A program made the position numbers and the translations under genes. DNA of 64,000 nt, taken from IMG/VR virus record IMGVR_UViG_3300006736_003672, positions 1 through 64,000 of that record. One strand, written 5' to 3'. Source of the DNA: a virus. Of this stretch, positions 16,473 to 25,453 are shown in pieces (the first letter of the stretch is position 1; every line of letters starts with the position of its first letter). The notes beneath the pieces were generated by a model, which worked only from the letters and a program-made list of their open reading frames with translations, did no database searches and was not told the origin of the DNA.

Positions 16473-17324
16473 GTGAAGATATTAGTAACAGGGTGTAGTG
16501 GCTTTATTAGCCGCGAATTCGTTTCATATTTTAAAAACATAAATCATGCAATATATCTAACAAATAGAAATAATTTAAATGTTCTTAATGAGCAAGAAGT
16601 TGATAATTTCTTTAAAGATAATAAAATTGATGTAGTTGTTCATTCTGCCGCCAAAGGAGGTCGAAGAACATGTAAAGAATCTTATGAAGATTTTTTATGC
16701 AATATGAGAATGTATGATAACCTAAGCAAACATGCAGATGAGTTTAAGATGATGTTTCATTTTGGATCTGGCGCGGAGTTTGATAGACGAACGGACATAG
16801 ATGATGTTAAAGAAGAAGAAATATATGATTCCTTTCCTGTTGATTTTTATGGTTTCTCAAAAAAGATGATCGCGAAAAAAATTAAGAAACATAGTGACAA
16901 TATTATAAATTTGAGATTGTTTGGATGTTTTGGAATTCAGGAAAATGAAGATCGAATGATCAAGTCCAATATAAAAAGATATGTGAACAATGAACCTATC
17001 ATTATACACAAAAATAAAAAGATGGATTTTTTCTTCGCGGAAGATCTGTGTAGAGTAATAGAGTTTTATTTGCAAAATTGGAACCCGGGCACACCGCGAG
17101 ATGTTAATATGGTGTATCCCCAAAAAGAAACTTTAAAGGACATAGCCAACATGATAAATTTTCTATCAGAGAACAAGAGTAAAATTATTGTAGAACAGGA
17201 TGGCCTTGATAACTCATACTGTGGAAACGGAGAAAAGCTAAATAATTTAAATATTGACCTAGTTGGGCTTAGTTATGGACTGCGTAAGTTGTATAGTTCC
17301 TTGTTTAACAAAAAGAGATTCTAG
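16473..17324 (+). CDS. NAD-dependent sugar epimerase/dehydratase (extended SDR)
   Basis: 283 residues, GTG start immediately after the panB stop. TGCSGFIS is the Gly-rich NAD(P) site and Y-G-F-S-K (in VDFYGFSKK) is the catalytic YxxxK. HSAAKGGRR is similar to the HAAAKVGG strand of GDP-fucose synthase, suggesting a 4-keto reductase or epimerase acting on a nucleotide-4-keto-6-deoxysugar. It is short for the family (usually 310-330), lacking part of the C-terminal substrate lobe. It is a candidate for the reductase that must follow the ThDP enzyme or the 3-dehydratase; specificity is inferred. Confidence 0.78.
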   Translation: MKILVTGCSGFISREFVSYFKNINHAIYLTNRNNLNVLNEQEVDNFFKDNKIDVVVHSAAKGGRRTCKESYEDFLCNMRMYDNLSKHADEFKMMFHFGSGAEFDRRTDIDDVKEEEIYDSFPVDFYGFSKKMIAKKIKKHSDNIINLRLFGCFGIQENEDRMIKSNIKRYVNNEPIIIHKNKKMDFFFAEDLCRVIEFYLQNWNPGTPRDVNMVYPQKETLKDIANMINFLSENKSKIIVEQDGLDNSYCGNGEKLNNLNIDLVGLSYGLRKLYSSLFNKKRF

Positions 17325-17341
17325 TGTTATGATTGTGGAAC

Positions 17342-18304
17342 ATGCATGATGTTGTAATATTTATTATGAGTTCTGGACCAAATGTTGGTTTGAGCGGTAA
17401 GGCAAATTTGACTGAAACTGTGTATTCCATTTCTAAAAACATTGGAGATGTCGATTACAAATATTATATTGTGACAGATTCTCGTTCACAAGAAAAATTT
17501 GCTCATGAATTGTTTTCTCACGAATCTCTCAAACATGTAGTAAAACCAGAATCTTTATTAGAGGTGAAATATTCAGAAGATTCATGGGCAAGGGAATTTA
17601 ATTTGTTTTTTGATAACCACAAAGACAATACTAAATATGTTTTATTTTCACATGATGATTTGATAGTTAAGACTCCTGATTTTTTTACAAAGACTCTCGA
17701 AGAAATTAAAGATGCTAAAGATCCAATTGGGTGGATATCTTTTACAAATGATAGATATTATAAGTTCGATAAAAATCCAGTAGCTAATTCTTTTAAGGAT
17801 CCTTTTTGCCTAGACAGACACAACGATCCTAGAATTTACGAATGTCATAATTTTGAGCCTGATGAGAAAGTTACAGAACAAAATTATGATAAACTAGATT
17901 TTCCGAATAGAGCAGTTAAATGTCATGGGCCTTATGCTCATTTAAACTTGGTAAGCTCCGAAGCTCTTGAGAAAATAGGACCATGTGTTGAGTGGACAGA
18001 TTATACAATTTTAATTGATAATGACTGGGCTCTAGAATCTCTTAAATCAGGGTTCTTCAATGTTTGGATACCAGATGTTTTATATACACACCCAAATCCA
18101 AAATACCCGAGAACGCCTGGCACTGATTTGAGATTTGAAAGAGAGGCACATGAGAAATTTTATAAAAAATGGGGGTTCCCATTGTGGGAAATGCCCCTTA
18201 GTGACGATGTTATTGTTTACATTAGGCAGAAATTTAAAGATACCAATATACCATTGTCATCTTATAGGAATTCTTATGATTGGGATTATTTAAAAGATGA
18301 ATGA
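17342..18304 (+). CDS. Predicted GT-A glycosyltransferase-like protein
   Basis: 320 residues from the ATG at 17342; a TTG three codons earlier is possible and neither has a clear ribosome site. It begins VVIFIMSSGPN and contains YVLFSHDDLIVKTPDF, an aspartate pair at the position of the GT-A DxD motif. ILIDNDWALESLKSGFFNVWIPD in the C-terminal half resembles the acceptor part of rhamnosyltransferase-like GT2 proteins. No membrane segment. I take it as another cytoplasmic transferase of the array; not recognised to subfamily. Confidence 0.6.
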   Translation: MHDVVIFIMSSGPNVGLSGKANLTETVYSISKNIGDVDYKYYIVTDSRSQEKFAHELFSHESLKHVVKPESLLEVKYSEDSWAREFNLFFDNHKDNTKYVLFSHDDLIVKTPDFFTKTLEEIKDAKDPIGWISFTNDRYYKFDKNPVANSFKDPFCLDRHNDPRIYECHNFEPDEKVTEQNYDKLDFPNRAVKCHGPYAHLNLVSSEALEKIGPCVEWTDYTILIDNDWALESLKSGFFNVWIPDVLYTHPNPKYPRTPGTDLRFEREAHEKFYKKWGFPLWEMPLSDDVIVYIRQKFKDTNIPLSSYRNSYDWDYLKDE

Positions 18305-19646
18305 GTTAGATCAGATACTAAAGCCACTTTCCGAATATATAGAAAATAAAAAAAGAAGAGAAACGGTGTGGCACCCGGGAAAAGATTGGGTTTCATATTC
18401 AGGAGATGTGTTTTCAAAAGACGAATATCTTGCTGCAATTAAGTCTTTGATTGATGGGTGGTTGGTGTTTGGAAAAAAGAGTCGACAATTTGAAATAGAA
18501 TTCGCGCCACACTTAGGAATGGATAAGGGAATATTAACAAATTCTGGATCTTCTGCCAATTTGTTAATGGTGTCCGCGCTCAAATCTAAAAATCTTTATA
18601 ATTTTCCTGTGGGTACAAAAATTATTACTCCAATTGTGTGTTTTCCAACAACGGTAAATCCAATACTTCAGTGTGGCTTTGTTCCTGTTTTTGTTGACTC
18701 CACGTTGCCTGATTTAAATTTAGATCTGGGTCAGGTTGAAAAAATATTAGAAGAAGATACAAATAGAGAGATTAAGGCTATAATGTTCGCTCACGCCCTC
18801 GGAAATCCCCCAAATATGGATAAAGTTATGGAACTGGTACAAAGGTATGATCTGATTCTATTAGAAGACGCATGCGATGCTTTAGGATCAACTTACGATG
18901 GAAAGAAACTGGGCTCTTTTGGAGATATGTCATCTTGTTCTTTTTACCCTGCACATCACATGACGCTTGGTGAAGGAGGTTTCGTAGCCACAAATAAGGC
19001 AAGGAATCATAAAGTTTTATTAAGTTTACGTGACTGGGGAAGAGCTTGTTTTTGCAATACTAAAAAGCCTGGAGATGTGACGGGAGAAACTGCATGCGGT
19101 AATAGATTTAGAAAGTGGCTTCCCAAAAATAAAGATTTAATCTACGATCATCGATATGTGTATAATGAGATAGGTTTTAATTTGAGGCCATTAGAATTGC
19201 AAGCTGCGATTGGTTTAGAACAACTTAAGAAAGTAGAAAGTTTCCACTCTTCTCGTATTAAAAACTTTAATTATCTTTTAGATGTTTTCAAACCATACAA
19301 AAAATACTTTCACCTTCCAAGACCGACAGAAAAATCGAACCCTTCATGGTTTGCTTTTCTGTTAACTATCAGAGATAGCGCTTCTTTTAGCAGAGTTGAC
19401 TTTATAAAACATTTGGAAGATGCTAAAATACAAACTAGAAATTATTTTTCAGGCAACCTGTTATATCATCCTGCTTATTCGGAACTGGCAGAACAATATG
19501 AAGATTTAAAGGAAATGTTTCCTGTGGCGCATAAGGCTGCAACTAATTCTTTTTTCCTAGGAACATATCCTGGACTAACAAAGGAAAAATTAAGATATAT
19601 ACGTAAAGTTGTAAATGGTTTTTTTAAAGGGAGAATTACAAAATGA
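18297..19646 (+). CDS. rfbH: RfbH/E1-type NDP-4-keto-6-deoxyglucose 3-dehydratase
   Basis: 449 residues, DegT/DnrJ/EryC1 fold. The diagnostic feature is SFYPAHHMTLGEGG: the residue that binds PLP as Lys in aminotransferases is His220 here, exactly as in the CDP-6-deoxyglucose 3-dehydrase E1 (RfbH/AscC). Downstream, RACFCNTKK...ETACGNRF supplies the Cys set that in E1 holds a [2Fe-2S] cluster. The enzyme removes the C3 hydroxyl, giving 3,6-dideoxyhexoses such as abequose, paratose, tyvelose or yersiniose precursors, with an iron-sulphur flavoprotein reductase (E3) that is not in the window. Overlaps the preceding and following genes (ATGA), so tightly coupled with the dehydratase that follows. 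Confidence 0.88.
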   Translation: MNELDQILKPLSEYIENKKRRETVWHPGKDWVSYSGDVFSKDEYLAAIKSLIDGWLVFGKKSRQFEIEFAPHLGMDKGILTNSGSSANLLMVSALKSKNLYNFPVGTKIITPIVCFPTTVNPILQCGFVPVFVDSTLPDLNLDLGQVEKILEEDTNREIKAIMFAHALGNPPNMDKVMELVQRYDLILLEDACDALGSTYDGKKLGSFGDMSSCSFYPAHHMTLGEGGFVATNKARNHKVLLSLRDWGRACFCNTKKPGDVTGETACGNRFRKWLPKNKDLIYDHRYVYNEIGFNLRPLELQAAIGLEQLKKVESFHSSRIKNFNYLLDVFKPYKKYFHLPRPTEKSNPSWFAFLLTIRDSASFSRVDFIKHLEDAKIQTRNYFSGNLLYHPAYSELAEQYEDLKEMFPVAHKAATNSFFLGTYPGLTKEKLRYIRKVVNGFFKGRITK

Positions 19647-20590
19647 AAGTTGTTTATATAACAGGTTGTTTAGGGTTTATGGGTTCTTATGTAACACGCG
19701 CATGTTTAAAGAAAGGGTGGCATGTAAGAGGGGTAGATAAGATAACATACGCATCGAATGAAAATTTATTACAAGAGTTTAAAAAATATGAAAATTTTGT
19801 TTTTGAAAAAAAGGATATTAATGATTTAGATTGGTTATATGATTGCGATTATATTATAAATACGGCAGCCGAAACTCATGTTGATAATTCAATTGTTAAG
19901 AGTGGGGAGTTTGTTCATTCCAATATAAACGGAGTGCATAATTTGTTAGAATTAATTAAAACAAAAAAATATTTTAGAATGCCTATTTTTCTTCATTTTA
20001 GTACGGATGAAGTATATGGAGATATAATTGATGGAGATCACAAAGAAACTGACTTGTTAAAACCAAGTAATCCATATTCGGCCACAAAAGCTGCCGCCGA
20101 TCAACTAGTTTTGGCTTGGAGCAGGACTTATGATGTACCATATGTCATTGTTAGGCCGACTAATAATTATGGCGTAGGCCAATACGTAGAAAAGTTAATA
20201 CCAAAAGCTTGTAAATTTTTATCATTGGGAAAGAAAATTCCTTTGCACGACGGAGGAACGCCTGTTAGAATTTGGCTACATGCTAAAGATACTGCCTCTG
20301 CAATAATGAGAATCATAGAGTCAGGAAAAGTTAATGAAATTTATAATATAGCCGGCGGCTATGAACAAAAAAACCTTGACACTGTAAAGAAAATCTTAGA
20401 TTTATATTTTGAAGGGCAAAATATAGATTATAGTGATTATATAGATTTTGATTTTAAAAGAGTGGGTCAAGATTTAAGGTATTCTGTTGATGATTCTAAA
20501 TTGCAAAATTTAGGCTGGAAAACTGATTGTAATTTCGATCTAGAATTGCCAGAGATTGTAAAATACTATAAAAATAATTTTATTTGGTAA
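19643..20590 (+). CDS. RmlB-like NDP-glucose 4,6-dehydratase
   Basis: 315 residues. TGCLGFMGSY is the NAD site; HFSTDEVYG holds the catalytic Thr-Asp-Glu of 4,6-dehydratases; NPYSATKAAAD supplies YxxxK; RPTNNYGVGQ and RVGQDLRYSVDDSKLQNLGW match the RmlB substrate lobe. It would convert NDP-glucose to NDP-4-keto-6-deoxyglucose, the substrate for the RfbH-type enzyme it overlaps. Sequence looks more like dTDP-glucose than CDP-glucose dehydratase, so the nucleotide is uncertain. No matching nucleotidyltransferase (RmlA or RfbF) is in the window. Confidence 0.86.
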   Translation: MKVVYITGCLGFMGSYVTRACLKKGWHVRGVDKITYASNENLLQEFKKYENFVFEKKDINDLDWLYDCDYIINTAAETHVDNSIVKSGEFVHSNINGVHNLLELIKTKKYFRMPIFLHFSTDEVYGDIIDGDHKETDLLKPSNPYSATKAAADQLVLAWSRTYDVPYVIVRPTNNYGVGQYVEKLIPKACKFLSLGKKIPLHDGGTPVRIWLHAKDTASAIMRIIESGKVNEIYNIAGGYEQKNLDTVKKILDLYFEGQNIDYSDYIDFDFKRVGQDLRYSVDDSKLQNLGWKTDCNFDLELPEIVKYYKNNFIW

Positions 20591-20593
20591 AAA

Positions 20594-21529
20594 ATGCAAA
20601 TAGATTTTGAACAAATAATCGATAAACATAAAGGCACCGCCGCCGTCGTGACTGTCCATGGGCCAAGTTTAAACGAGAATAAAGAAAAGATTAAAGATTT
20701 ACAAAAGCAAAAAAAAATTATTAGAATTGACTGTAGTGATTGGCTTAATTTTTTTGAAGAACCTCCGGACTATTGGATAATCGCCAACGGAGAATTGGCC
20801 ATACAAGATTTGATAAATGATACCGGGATATGGAAACTAAGAAATTACTCAATTGACGTTAACAAATACGAAGATGCCACGATATTTTTTGCCGGGTCAG
20901 TAGATTTTTCAGATAGAGATTTTGTATCTGAAAACTTAAAACCTGATTATTTAATTTATGATCAGCGACATTTCAAGCATCACAAATGCCTAGATATTTT
21001 AAAAAATTTCCAGCGGCATTACAAAGAAAAACAAGAATTTAATTTTACTGAATATGGAAACAACTCTTCAATGTGGATGCCGCCAAGATATAAAGGTGGA
21101 GCCGGATTTTCAGGAGCGCTTCCACACGGCCCCACTGGGGGAGGGAAATGTTGTAACTGGATTAATCCAAATGTAGCAACGGTGCAGGAAAAGCTTCAAG
21201 AAGTTTCTGGATATTCAGAACATTATAGTACCGGTGACACTGTTGCAGTTCATATGATAGCGTTTGCCATAATTATGGGCTGCAATCCAGTTTACATTTC
21301 TGGATTAGATTTAGATTATAAATTAGGATTTGCTAATAAAAATGTATATTTGCCACAAGACAATGATGATTGGCAGAAATTAAGTAATAATTTAAAAAAT
21401 GATTTAAAAGTCCTTAATGAGAGTGCAAAAATTCGTGGCATACAAATTGTTAACTTACATAAAGATCCGTGGTATAATGAGTTTGAAAAAGGCGCCTTAA
21501 AAATACATCTAGGAGAGGATAATGAATAA
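20594..21529 (+). CDS. Maf/DUF115- or CST-like protein, candidate nonulosonic-acid transferase
   Basis: 311 residues. VVTVHGPSLNENKEKIKDL followed by IIRIDCS and PPDYWI fits the G-x-GPSL...I-K-L...I...D...PDY pattern of DUF115/MptE-like proteins, including Maf flagellin nonulosonate transferases. GCNPVYISGLDLDY is the later strand shared with Campylobacter CST-type sialyltransferases (GT42). Both families use CMP-sialic-acid-like donors, and NeuB and NeuA follow directly. A Gly-rich loop PTGGGKCC (residues about 180-187) is unusual. It could instead be a sugar-phosphate processing enzyme; the transferase role rests mostly on context. Confidence 0.6.
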   Translation: MQIDFEQIIDKHKGTAAVVTVHGPSLNENKEKIKDLQKQKKIIRIDCSDWLNFFEEPPDYWIIANGELAIQDLINDTGIWKLRNYSIDVNKYEDATIFFAGSVDFSDRDFVSENLKPDYLIYDQRHFKHHKCLDILKNFQRHYKEKQEFNFTEYGNNSSMWMPPRYKGGAGFSGALPHGPTGGGKCCNWINPNVATVQEKLQEVSGYSEHYSTGDTVAVHMIAFAIIMGCNPVYISGLDLDYKLGFANKNVYLPQDNDDWQKLSNNLKNDLKVLNESAKIRGIQIVNLHKDPWYNEFEKGALKIHLGEDNE

Positions 21530-22361
21530 GACTTTTATAATTGCTGAAATAGGAATTAATCACAATGGGGATTTAAAAATAGCTAAAAAACTAATTAATG
21601 GAGCAGCCAAAGCCGGCTGCGATGCTGTAAAGTTTCAAAAAAGAACGATTGATTTAGTATATGCTACAGAAGATTTAGATAGACCTCGTGAAAGTCCATG
21701 GGGAACCACGAATAGAGAACAAAAACAAGGCCTGGAATTCAATAAGAGACAATATGATTCTATCGACGCGCATTGTAAAAAGAAGGGAATTGAATGGCTT
21801 GCGTCTGCTTGGGATGTAGAAAGTCAAATATTTTTAAGACAGTATGATTTAAAATACAACAAAGTAGCATCAGCCATGCTTACACATCGCCAATTATTAG
21901 AGATGATAGCAGAAGAGGGAAAGCATACGTTTATATCCACTGGCATGAGCACTGTTGAACAAATTGGGAAAGCGGTGCAAATATTTGAAGATGCAGATTG
22001 CCCTTATGAATTAATGCATTGCAACAGCACGTATCCTATGCAAATTGAAAATGCTAATCTTAGAGCGATGGGAACTTTGAAAAATACATTTCAATGCGAC
22101 GTTGGCTATAGCGGCCACGAGTCTGGAATTATTGTTAGTTGTGCTGCAGCCGCTATTGGCGCCACATCAATTGAAAGACACATTACATTAGATCGGGCGA
22201 TGTACGGATCGGATCAGGCTGCATCGTTGGAATTAACAGGACTAAATAGGCTTGTTGAATACGTTAGAGACATTGAAACATCGTTGGGGAGTCCTGAAAA
22301 GCATGTGTATGAAAGTGAGAAATCGATTGCTAAAAAGCTGAGAACAGTTGACACGTTATAG
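21522..22361 (+). CDS. neuB: NeuB-type nonulosonic acid (sialic/legionaminic) synthase
   Basis: 279 residues with AGGAGAGG before the ATG. IAEIGINHNGD, AGCDAVKFQKR, ISTGMSTVEQI, ELMHCNSTYPM, VGYSGHESGI and SIERHITLDR are the successive active-site strands of the NeuB TIM barrel, with the metal-binding His in GYSGHE and ERHIT. It condenses phosphoenolpyruvate with an N-acylhexosamine to a nine-carbon acid. Usual NeuB proteins have about 340-350 residues because of a C-terminal antifreeze-like (SAF) domain. That domain is absent here: the protein ends after the barrel with KLRTVDTL. Confidence 0.92.
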   Translation: MNKTFIIAEIGINHNGDLKIAKKLINGAAKAGCDAVKFQKRTIDLVYATEDLDRPRESPWGTTNREQKQGLEFNKRQYDSIDAHCKKKGIEWLASAWDVESQIFLRQYDLKYNKVASAMLTHRQLLEMIAEEGKHTFISTGMSTVEQIGKAVQIFEDADCPYELMHCNSTYPMQIENANLRAMGTLKNTFQCDVGYSGHESGIIVSCAAAAIGATSIERHITLDRAMYGSDQAASLELTGLNRLVEYVRDIETSLGSPEKHVYESEKSIAKKLRTVDTL

Positions 22362-23085
22362 AATAGCAGCGCTTATACCAGCTCGCGGAGGAAGCAAAGG
22401 AATACCACGTAAAAATATAAAACAATTACATGGATTTCCCTTAATCGCTTATTCTATAGCAGTGTGCAAATTATCAAAATATATTGATGATATTTTTGTG
22501 TCTACTGAAGATTTGGAAATTGCACAAGTTGCTGAGAAATATGGAGCAACAATTCCTTTCATTAGACCATCTGAATATGCAACTGATAATTCAACAGATC
22601 ACGATGTTTTAAAACACTTTTTTAAAAACATAGATGTTGAAGATTTAATTTTTATTAGACCGACAACTCCTCTCAGGTGTCCAAATAGTTTGGATGAAAT
22701 TGTTGAAAAATATTATGAAAACAAAAAAGAGACAACCTCCATTCGTTCTGTGCATGAAATACCTGAATCGCCACATAAACTTTTTAAAATAGAAAATGGA
22801 TACTGTAAAGGGTTTTTTAAAGATTTTAAAGGAGATGAGAATTATACTAATTTGCCTAGACAAGTCTTTCCAAAAGCTTATCAGCCTAATGGATATGCGG
22901 ATATTTTAAAAAGAAGCATTGTTGAATCTGGGACTTCTTTTGGGGATAAAATAGTTCCGTATATAACTGATTTTGTAACGGAGATAGATGTTTCATATCA
23001 GTTTGAGATGTTAGAGAGAGAAATAAAATTTAACGGGCATAAATTATTAGATTTTTTAAATGAAAACTATACAAACAAAACATAG
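22348..23085 (+). CDS. neuA: NeuA-type CMP-nonulosonate cytidylyltransferase
   Basis: 245 residues, TTG start inside the last codons of neuB; no ATG is available before the conserved region. ALIPARGGSKGIPRKN is the CTP-binding signature. FVSTEDLEIAQVAEKYGA, FIRPTTPLR and GYADILKR are further hallmark positions of acylneuraminate cytidylyltransferases (NeuA/PseF/LegF/PtmB). It activates the NeuB product to the CMP-sugar. With NeuB it makes a minimal activation pathway; the precursor-making steps (NeuC or Leg/Pse enzymes) are not clearly present. Confidence 0.92.
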   Translation: MTRYRIAALIPARGGSKGIPRKNIKQLHGFPLIAYSIAVCKLSKYIDDIFVSTEDLEIAQVAEKYGATIPFIRPSEYATDNSTDHDVLKHFFKNIDVEDLIFIRPTTPLRCPNSLDEIVEKYYENKKETTSIRSVHEIPESPHKLFKIENGYCKGFFKDFKGDENYTNLPRQVFPKAYQPNGYADILKRSIVESGTSFGDKIVPYITDFVTEIDVSYQFEMLEREIKFNGHKLLDFLNENYTNKT

Positions 23086-24334
23086 AACAATCAAGTCTGA
23101 TTTCGTATTAAATGAAACTTCTTTAACACGCAAAAAACAAAAATATGAATCAATTGCTCTAAGTGATCAATTGCCTATAACTTGGAGCAGGGCAAAAAAC
23201 TTTAACATTTTTGATGACAGAGGAAACAAGTGGATTGACATGACGGCAGGAATCTTTGTGTGCAATGCGGGCCATTCAAATCCTAAAATAGTTAAAGCGA
23301 TAAAAAAACAATCTGATGAATTAATTTTTTCTTTCCTTTATAACACTGAAATTCGATATAAGTTTATTGAGAAGTTGCTTGAAATATCTCCTAATCATTT
23401 TGAAAAAGCTGTGTTATTGAGTACCGGATCTGAAGTTACTGATATTGCAAATAAGCTTATTAAATTCTGGGCCAAGAAAAATAATAAAAAATATATAATA
23501 TCATTTAGAGGAAGTTACCATGGTAGAGCTTTGGGATCTGATTTTTTGTGTGGAGACGAGAACAGTACAGACTGGTCTAACATAAAAGATGATGATATTC
23601 ATTTTGTTGATTTCCCTCACGCCGAAGACAAATTTGATTCATCTCATCTTCCAGATCCTGAAAAAATAGCAGCCTTTTTTCTAGAAACTTATCAAGGATG
23701 GGGAGCTTGGATGTATCCTGACGAATATATTAGGGACTTATATAGCTTTGCTAAAAAGCATGGAATTCTAGTATGTTTTGACGAGATACAGTCTGGTTTT
23801 TACAGAATGGGAAAATTGTATGGATATATGACATACGGCGATTATATAAAGCCTGATTTAGTATGTTTGGGAAAAGGAATATCATCGTCGCTTCCTATGG
23901 CGGCATTGTTAGGGACCAAAGAATTGATTGATGTGGACAAAAGCGCCATCGTCGGCGGAACTCATTCTGGTAATGCCGTATGTTGTGCCGCTTCGTTGGC
24001 AAATATAAGTTTTTTAACAGATGAAAAGTTTCAAAAGTCTTTACACAGGAAAAATAAAATATTTTATAAGCTGTCAAGAAGTTTGTTGCAATATAATTCT
24101 GTAACACACGTTAATGCGCGAGGGATGGTCACAGGAATAATTTTTGAGAACAAGGAAATAGCAACCAATGTTGTTAAAAAATGTATTTCTAAGGGTGTCC
24201 TTCCGGTGTGTACTTTCAAAAATGCAATAAAGCTTGGCCCTCCTTTGACAATAACAATTGGAGCGATCAAAGAGGCGATGAAGGTCATAGAAGAGTCAAT
24301 TGAGGAGGCTGAAAATGAGTCAATCTGCGCTTAA
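23060..24334 (+). CDS. Class III PLP-dependent aminotransferase
   Basis: 424 residues. The N-terminal half shows LSTGSEVTDIANKLIK and FRGSYHGRALGS (phosphate-binding region); CFDEIQSGFYRMGKLYGY is the aminotransferase class III Asp-Glu-x-Gln motif; LVCLGKGISSSLPMAALLG carries the Schiff-base Lys. Relatives are glutamate-1-semialdehyde and 4-aminobutyrate aminotransferases. In nonulosonate loci such enzymes put an amino group on a ketosugar or ketoacid. It overlaps neuA by 26 bases. Substrate unknown. Confidence 0.87.
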   Translation: MKTIQTKHRTIKSDFVLNETSLTRKKQKYESIALSDQLPITWSRAKNFNIFDDRGNKWIDMTAGIFVCNAGHSNPKIVKAIKKQSDELIFSFLYNTEIRYKFIEKLLEISPNHFEKAVLLSTGSEVTDIANKLIKFWAKKNNKKYIISFRGSYHGRALGSDFLCGDENSTDWSNIKDDDIHFVDFPHAEDKFDSSHLPDPEKIAAFFLETYQGWGAWMYPDEYIRDLYSFAKKHGILVCFDEIQSGFYRMGKLYGYMTYGDYIKPDLVCLGKGISSSLPMAALLGTKELIDVDKSAIVGGTHSGNAVCCAASLANISFLTDEKFQKSLHRKNKIFYKLSRSLLQYNSVTHVNARGMVTGIIFENKEIATNVVKKCISKGVLPVCTFKNAIKLGPPLTITIGAIKEAMKVIEESIEEAENESICA

Positions 24335-25028
24335 CAAGAAAGAATATTTGAAAATAACTTATTCCGAAGAACGCGCCCCTCGAAGTTCATATCCAGTTCA
24401 GTTGGGAGAGTATATATTTTCTAATTTTTATAAAAGAACTGGGAAAGTTTTAGATATTGGTTGTGGTCGCGGAGATTCTTTAAGAGCACTTTCGTCTCTA
24501 GGATTTGAAGCATGTGGGGTAGACATATCTCCAGAAGCGCCAAGTTATAGCAAAGGATTTAATATAAAAGTTTTAAATCTTGAAAAGGAAGAATTGTCCT
24601 ACGAAAATGAATTTGATTTTGTTTTTAGCAAATCTGTCGTTGAACATATGCACGATCCTATGGCTCTTATACAGGCAGCTCACAAAAGTCTAAAAGAAGG
24701 CGGTGTATCTGTAATTATGACACCAAGTTGGGAGCATAATTATAAGGCTGCTTTTTATATTGACCATACGCATGTCACTCCGTTTACTAGAGCATCACTA
24801 AAAGATATTATGGAGATGTCAGGGTTTAAAGATGTTGAAGTTTATTATTTTTATCAGCTTCCATATTTATGGAAATATCCACATTTGAAGATGTTTTCCA
24901 AATTAGTATCATTATTACCTATTCCGTATGCCCCTTTGAATCAGGTTCCATGGAAGGTGTCCAATAAATTAAATAAATTTGTTAGATTTTCAAAAGAAGT
25001 TATGCTGTTGGCGGTGGCAAAAAAATGA
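24315..25028 (+). CDS. Class I SAM-dependent methyltransferase
   Basis: 237 residues from the ATG at 24315, preceded by GAGGAGG; the longer TTG frame lacks support. VLDIGCGRGDSLRAL is motif I (SAM site), followed by CGVDISPEAP as motif II and FDFVFSKSVVEHMHDPMAL as motif IV/post-I. The C-terminal half is variable and would carry the acceptor site. In a sugar array it most likely O- or N-methylates a sugar; substrate not predictable. Confidence 0.85.
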   Translation: MSQSALNKKEYLKITYSEERAPRSSYPVQLGEYIFSNFYKRTGKVLDIGCGRGDSLRALSSLGFEACGVDISPEAPSYSKGFNIKVLNLEKEELSYENEFDFVFSKSVVEHMHDPMALIQAAHKSLKEGGVSVIMTPSWEHNYKAAFYIDHTHVTPFTRASLKDIMEMSGFKDVEVYYFYQLPYLWKYPHLKMFSKLVSLLPIPYAPLNQVPWKVSNKLNKFVRFSKEVMLLAVAKK

Positions 25029-25453
25029 TTAACATAAGGCATGTTGGAATTGTAGTTAGCGATATTGACAAATCTTTGTATTTTTACAAAGATTTGTTAG
25101 GGTTTGAAATTAAAAAAAACAATACTGAATCTGGAGAGTATATTGATACTTTTTTGGGACTGAACGATGTCATTGTGCAAACGGTTAAAATATCACTGAG
25201 TACCGGAGATATGATTGAACTGCTTCATTATAAAACAAACAAAGAAGAGGCGAAAGCAATAAAAATAAATCAAATAGGATGTACTCATATAGCGGTAACT
25301 GTGGATAATCTAGATGAAACTTATAAACGTTTAAAGGAGGAAGGAGTATCATTTATTAATCCTCCTTTTGTTTCTTCGAGTGGGTTCGCCAAAGTTGCGT
25401 TTTGTAAAGATCCGGATGGATTCTTTATTGAGATGGTAGAAGAGTTAAAATGA
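25025..25453 (+). CDS. VOC-family (glyoxalase-fold) protein
   Basis: 142 residues with two beta-alpha-beta-beta-beta modules. RHVGIVVSDIDKSLYFYKDLLGF begins the first and THIAVTVDNLDETYKRL the second; DPDGFFIEMVE is the C-terminal metal-binding Glu strand typical of glyoxalase, dioxygenase and epimerase members. Metal ligands look like His6, Glu in IELLHY, His in CTHIAV and the C-terminal Glu. It overlaps both neighbours as ATGA. Similar VOC proteins occur in nonulosonate and capsule loci, but the reaction is not known. Confidence 0.83.
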   Translation: MINIRHVGIVVSDIDKSLYFYKDLLGFEIKKNNTESGEYIDTFLGLNDVIVQTVKISLSTGDMIELLHYKTNKEEAKAIKINQIGCTHIAVTVDNLDETYKRLKEEGVSFINPPFVSSSGFAKVAFCKDPDGFFIEMVEELK

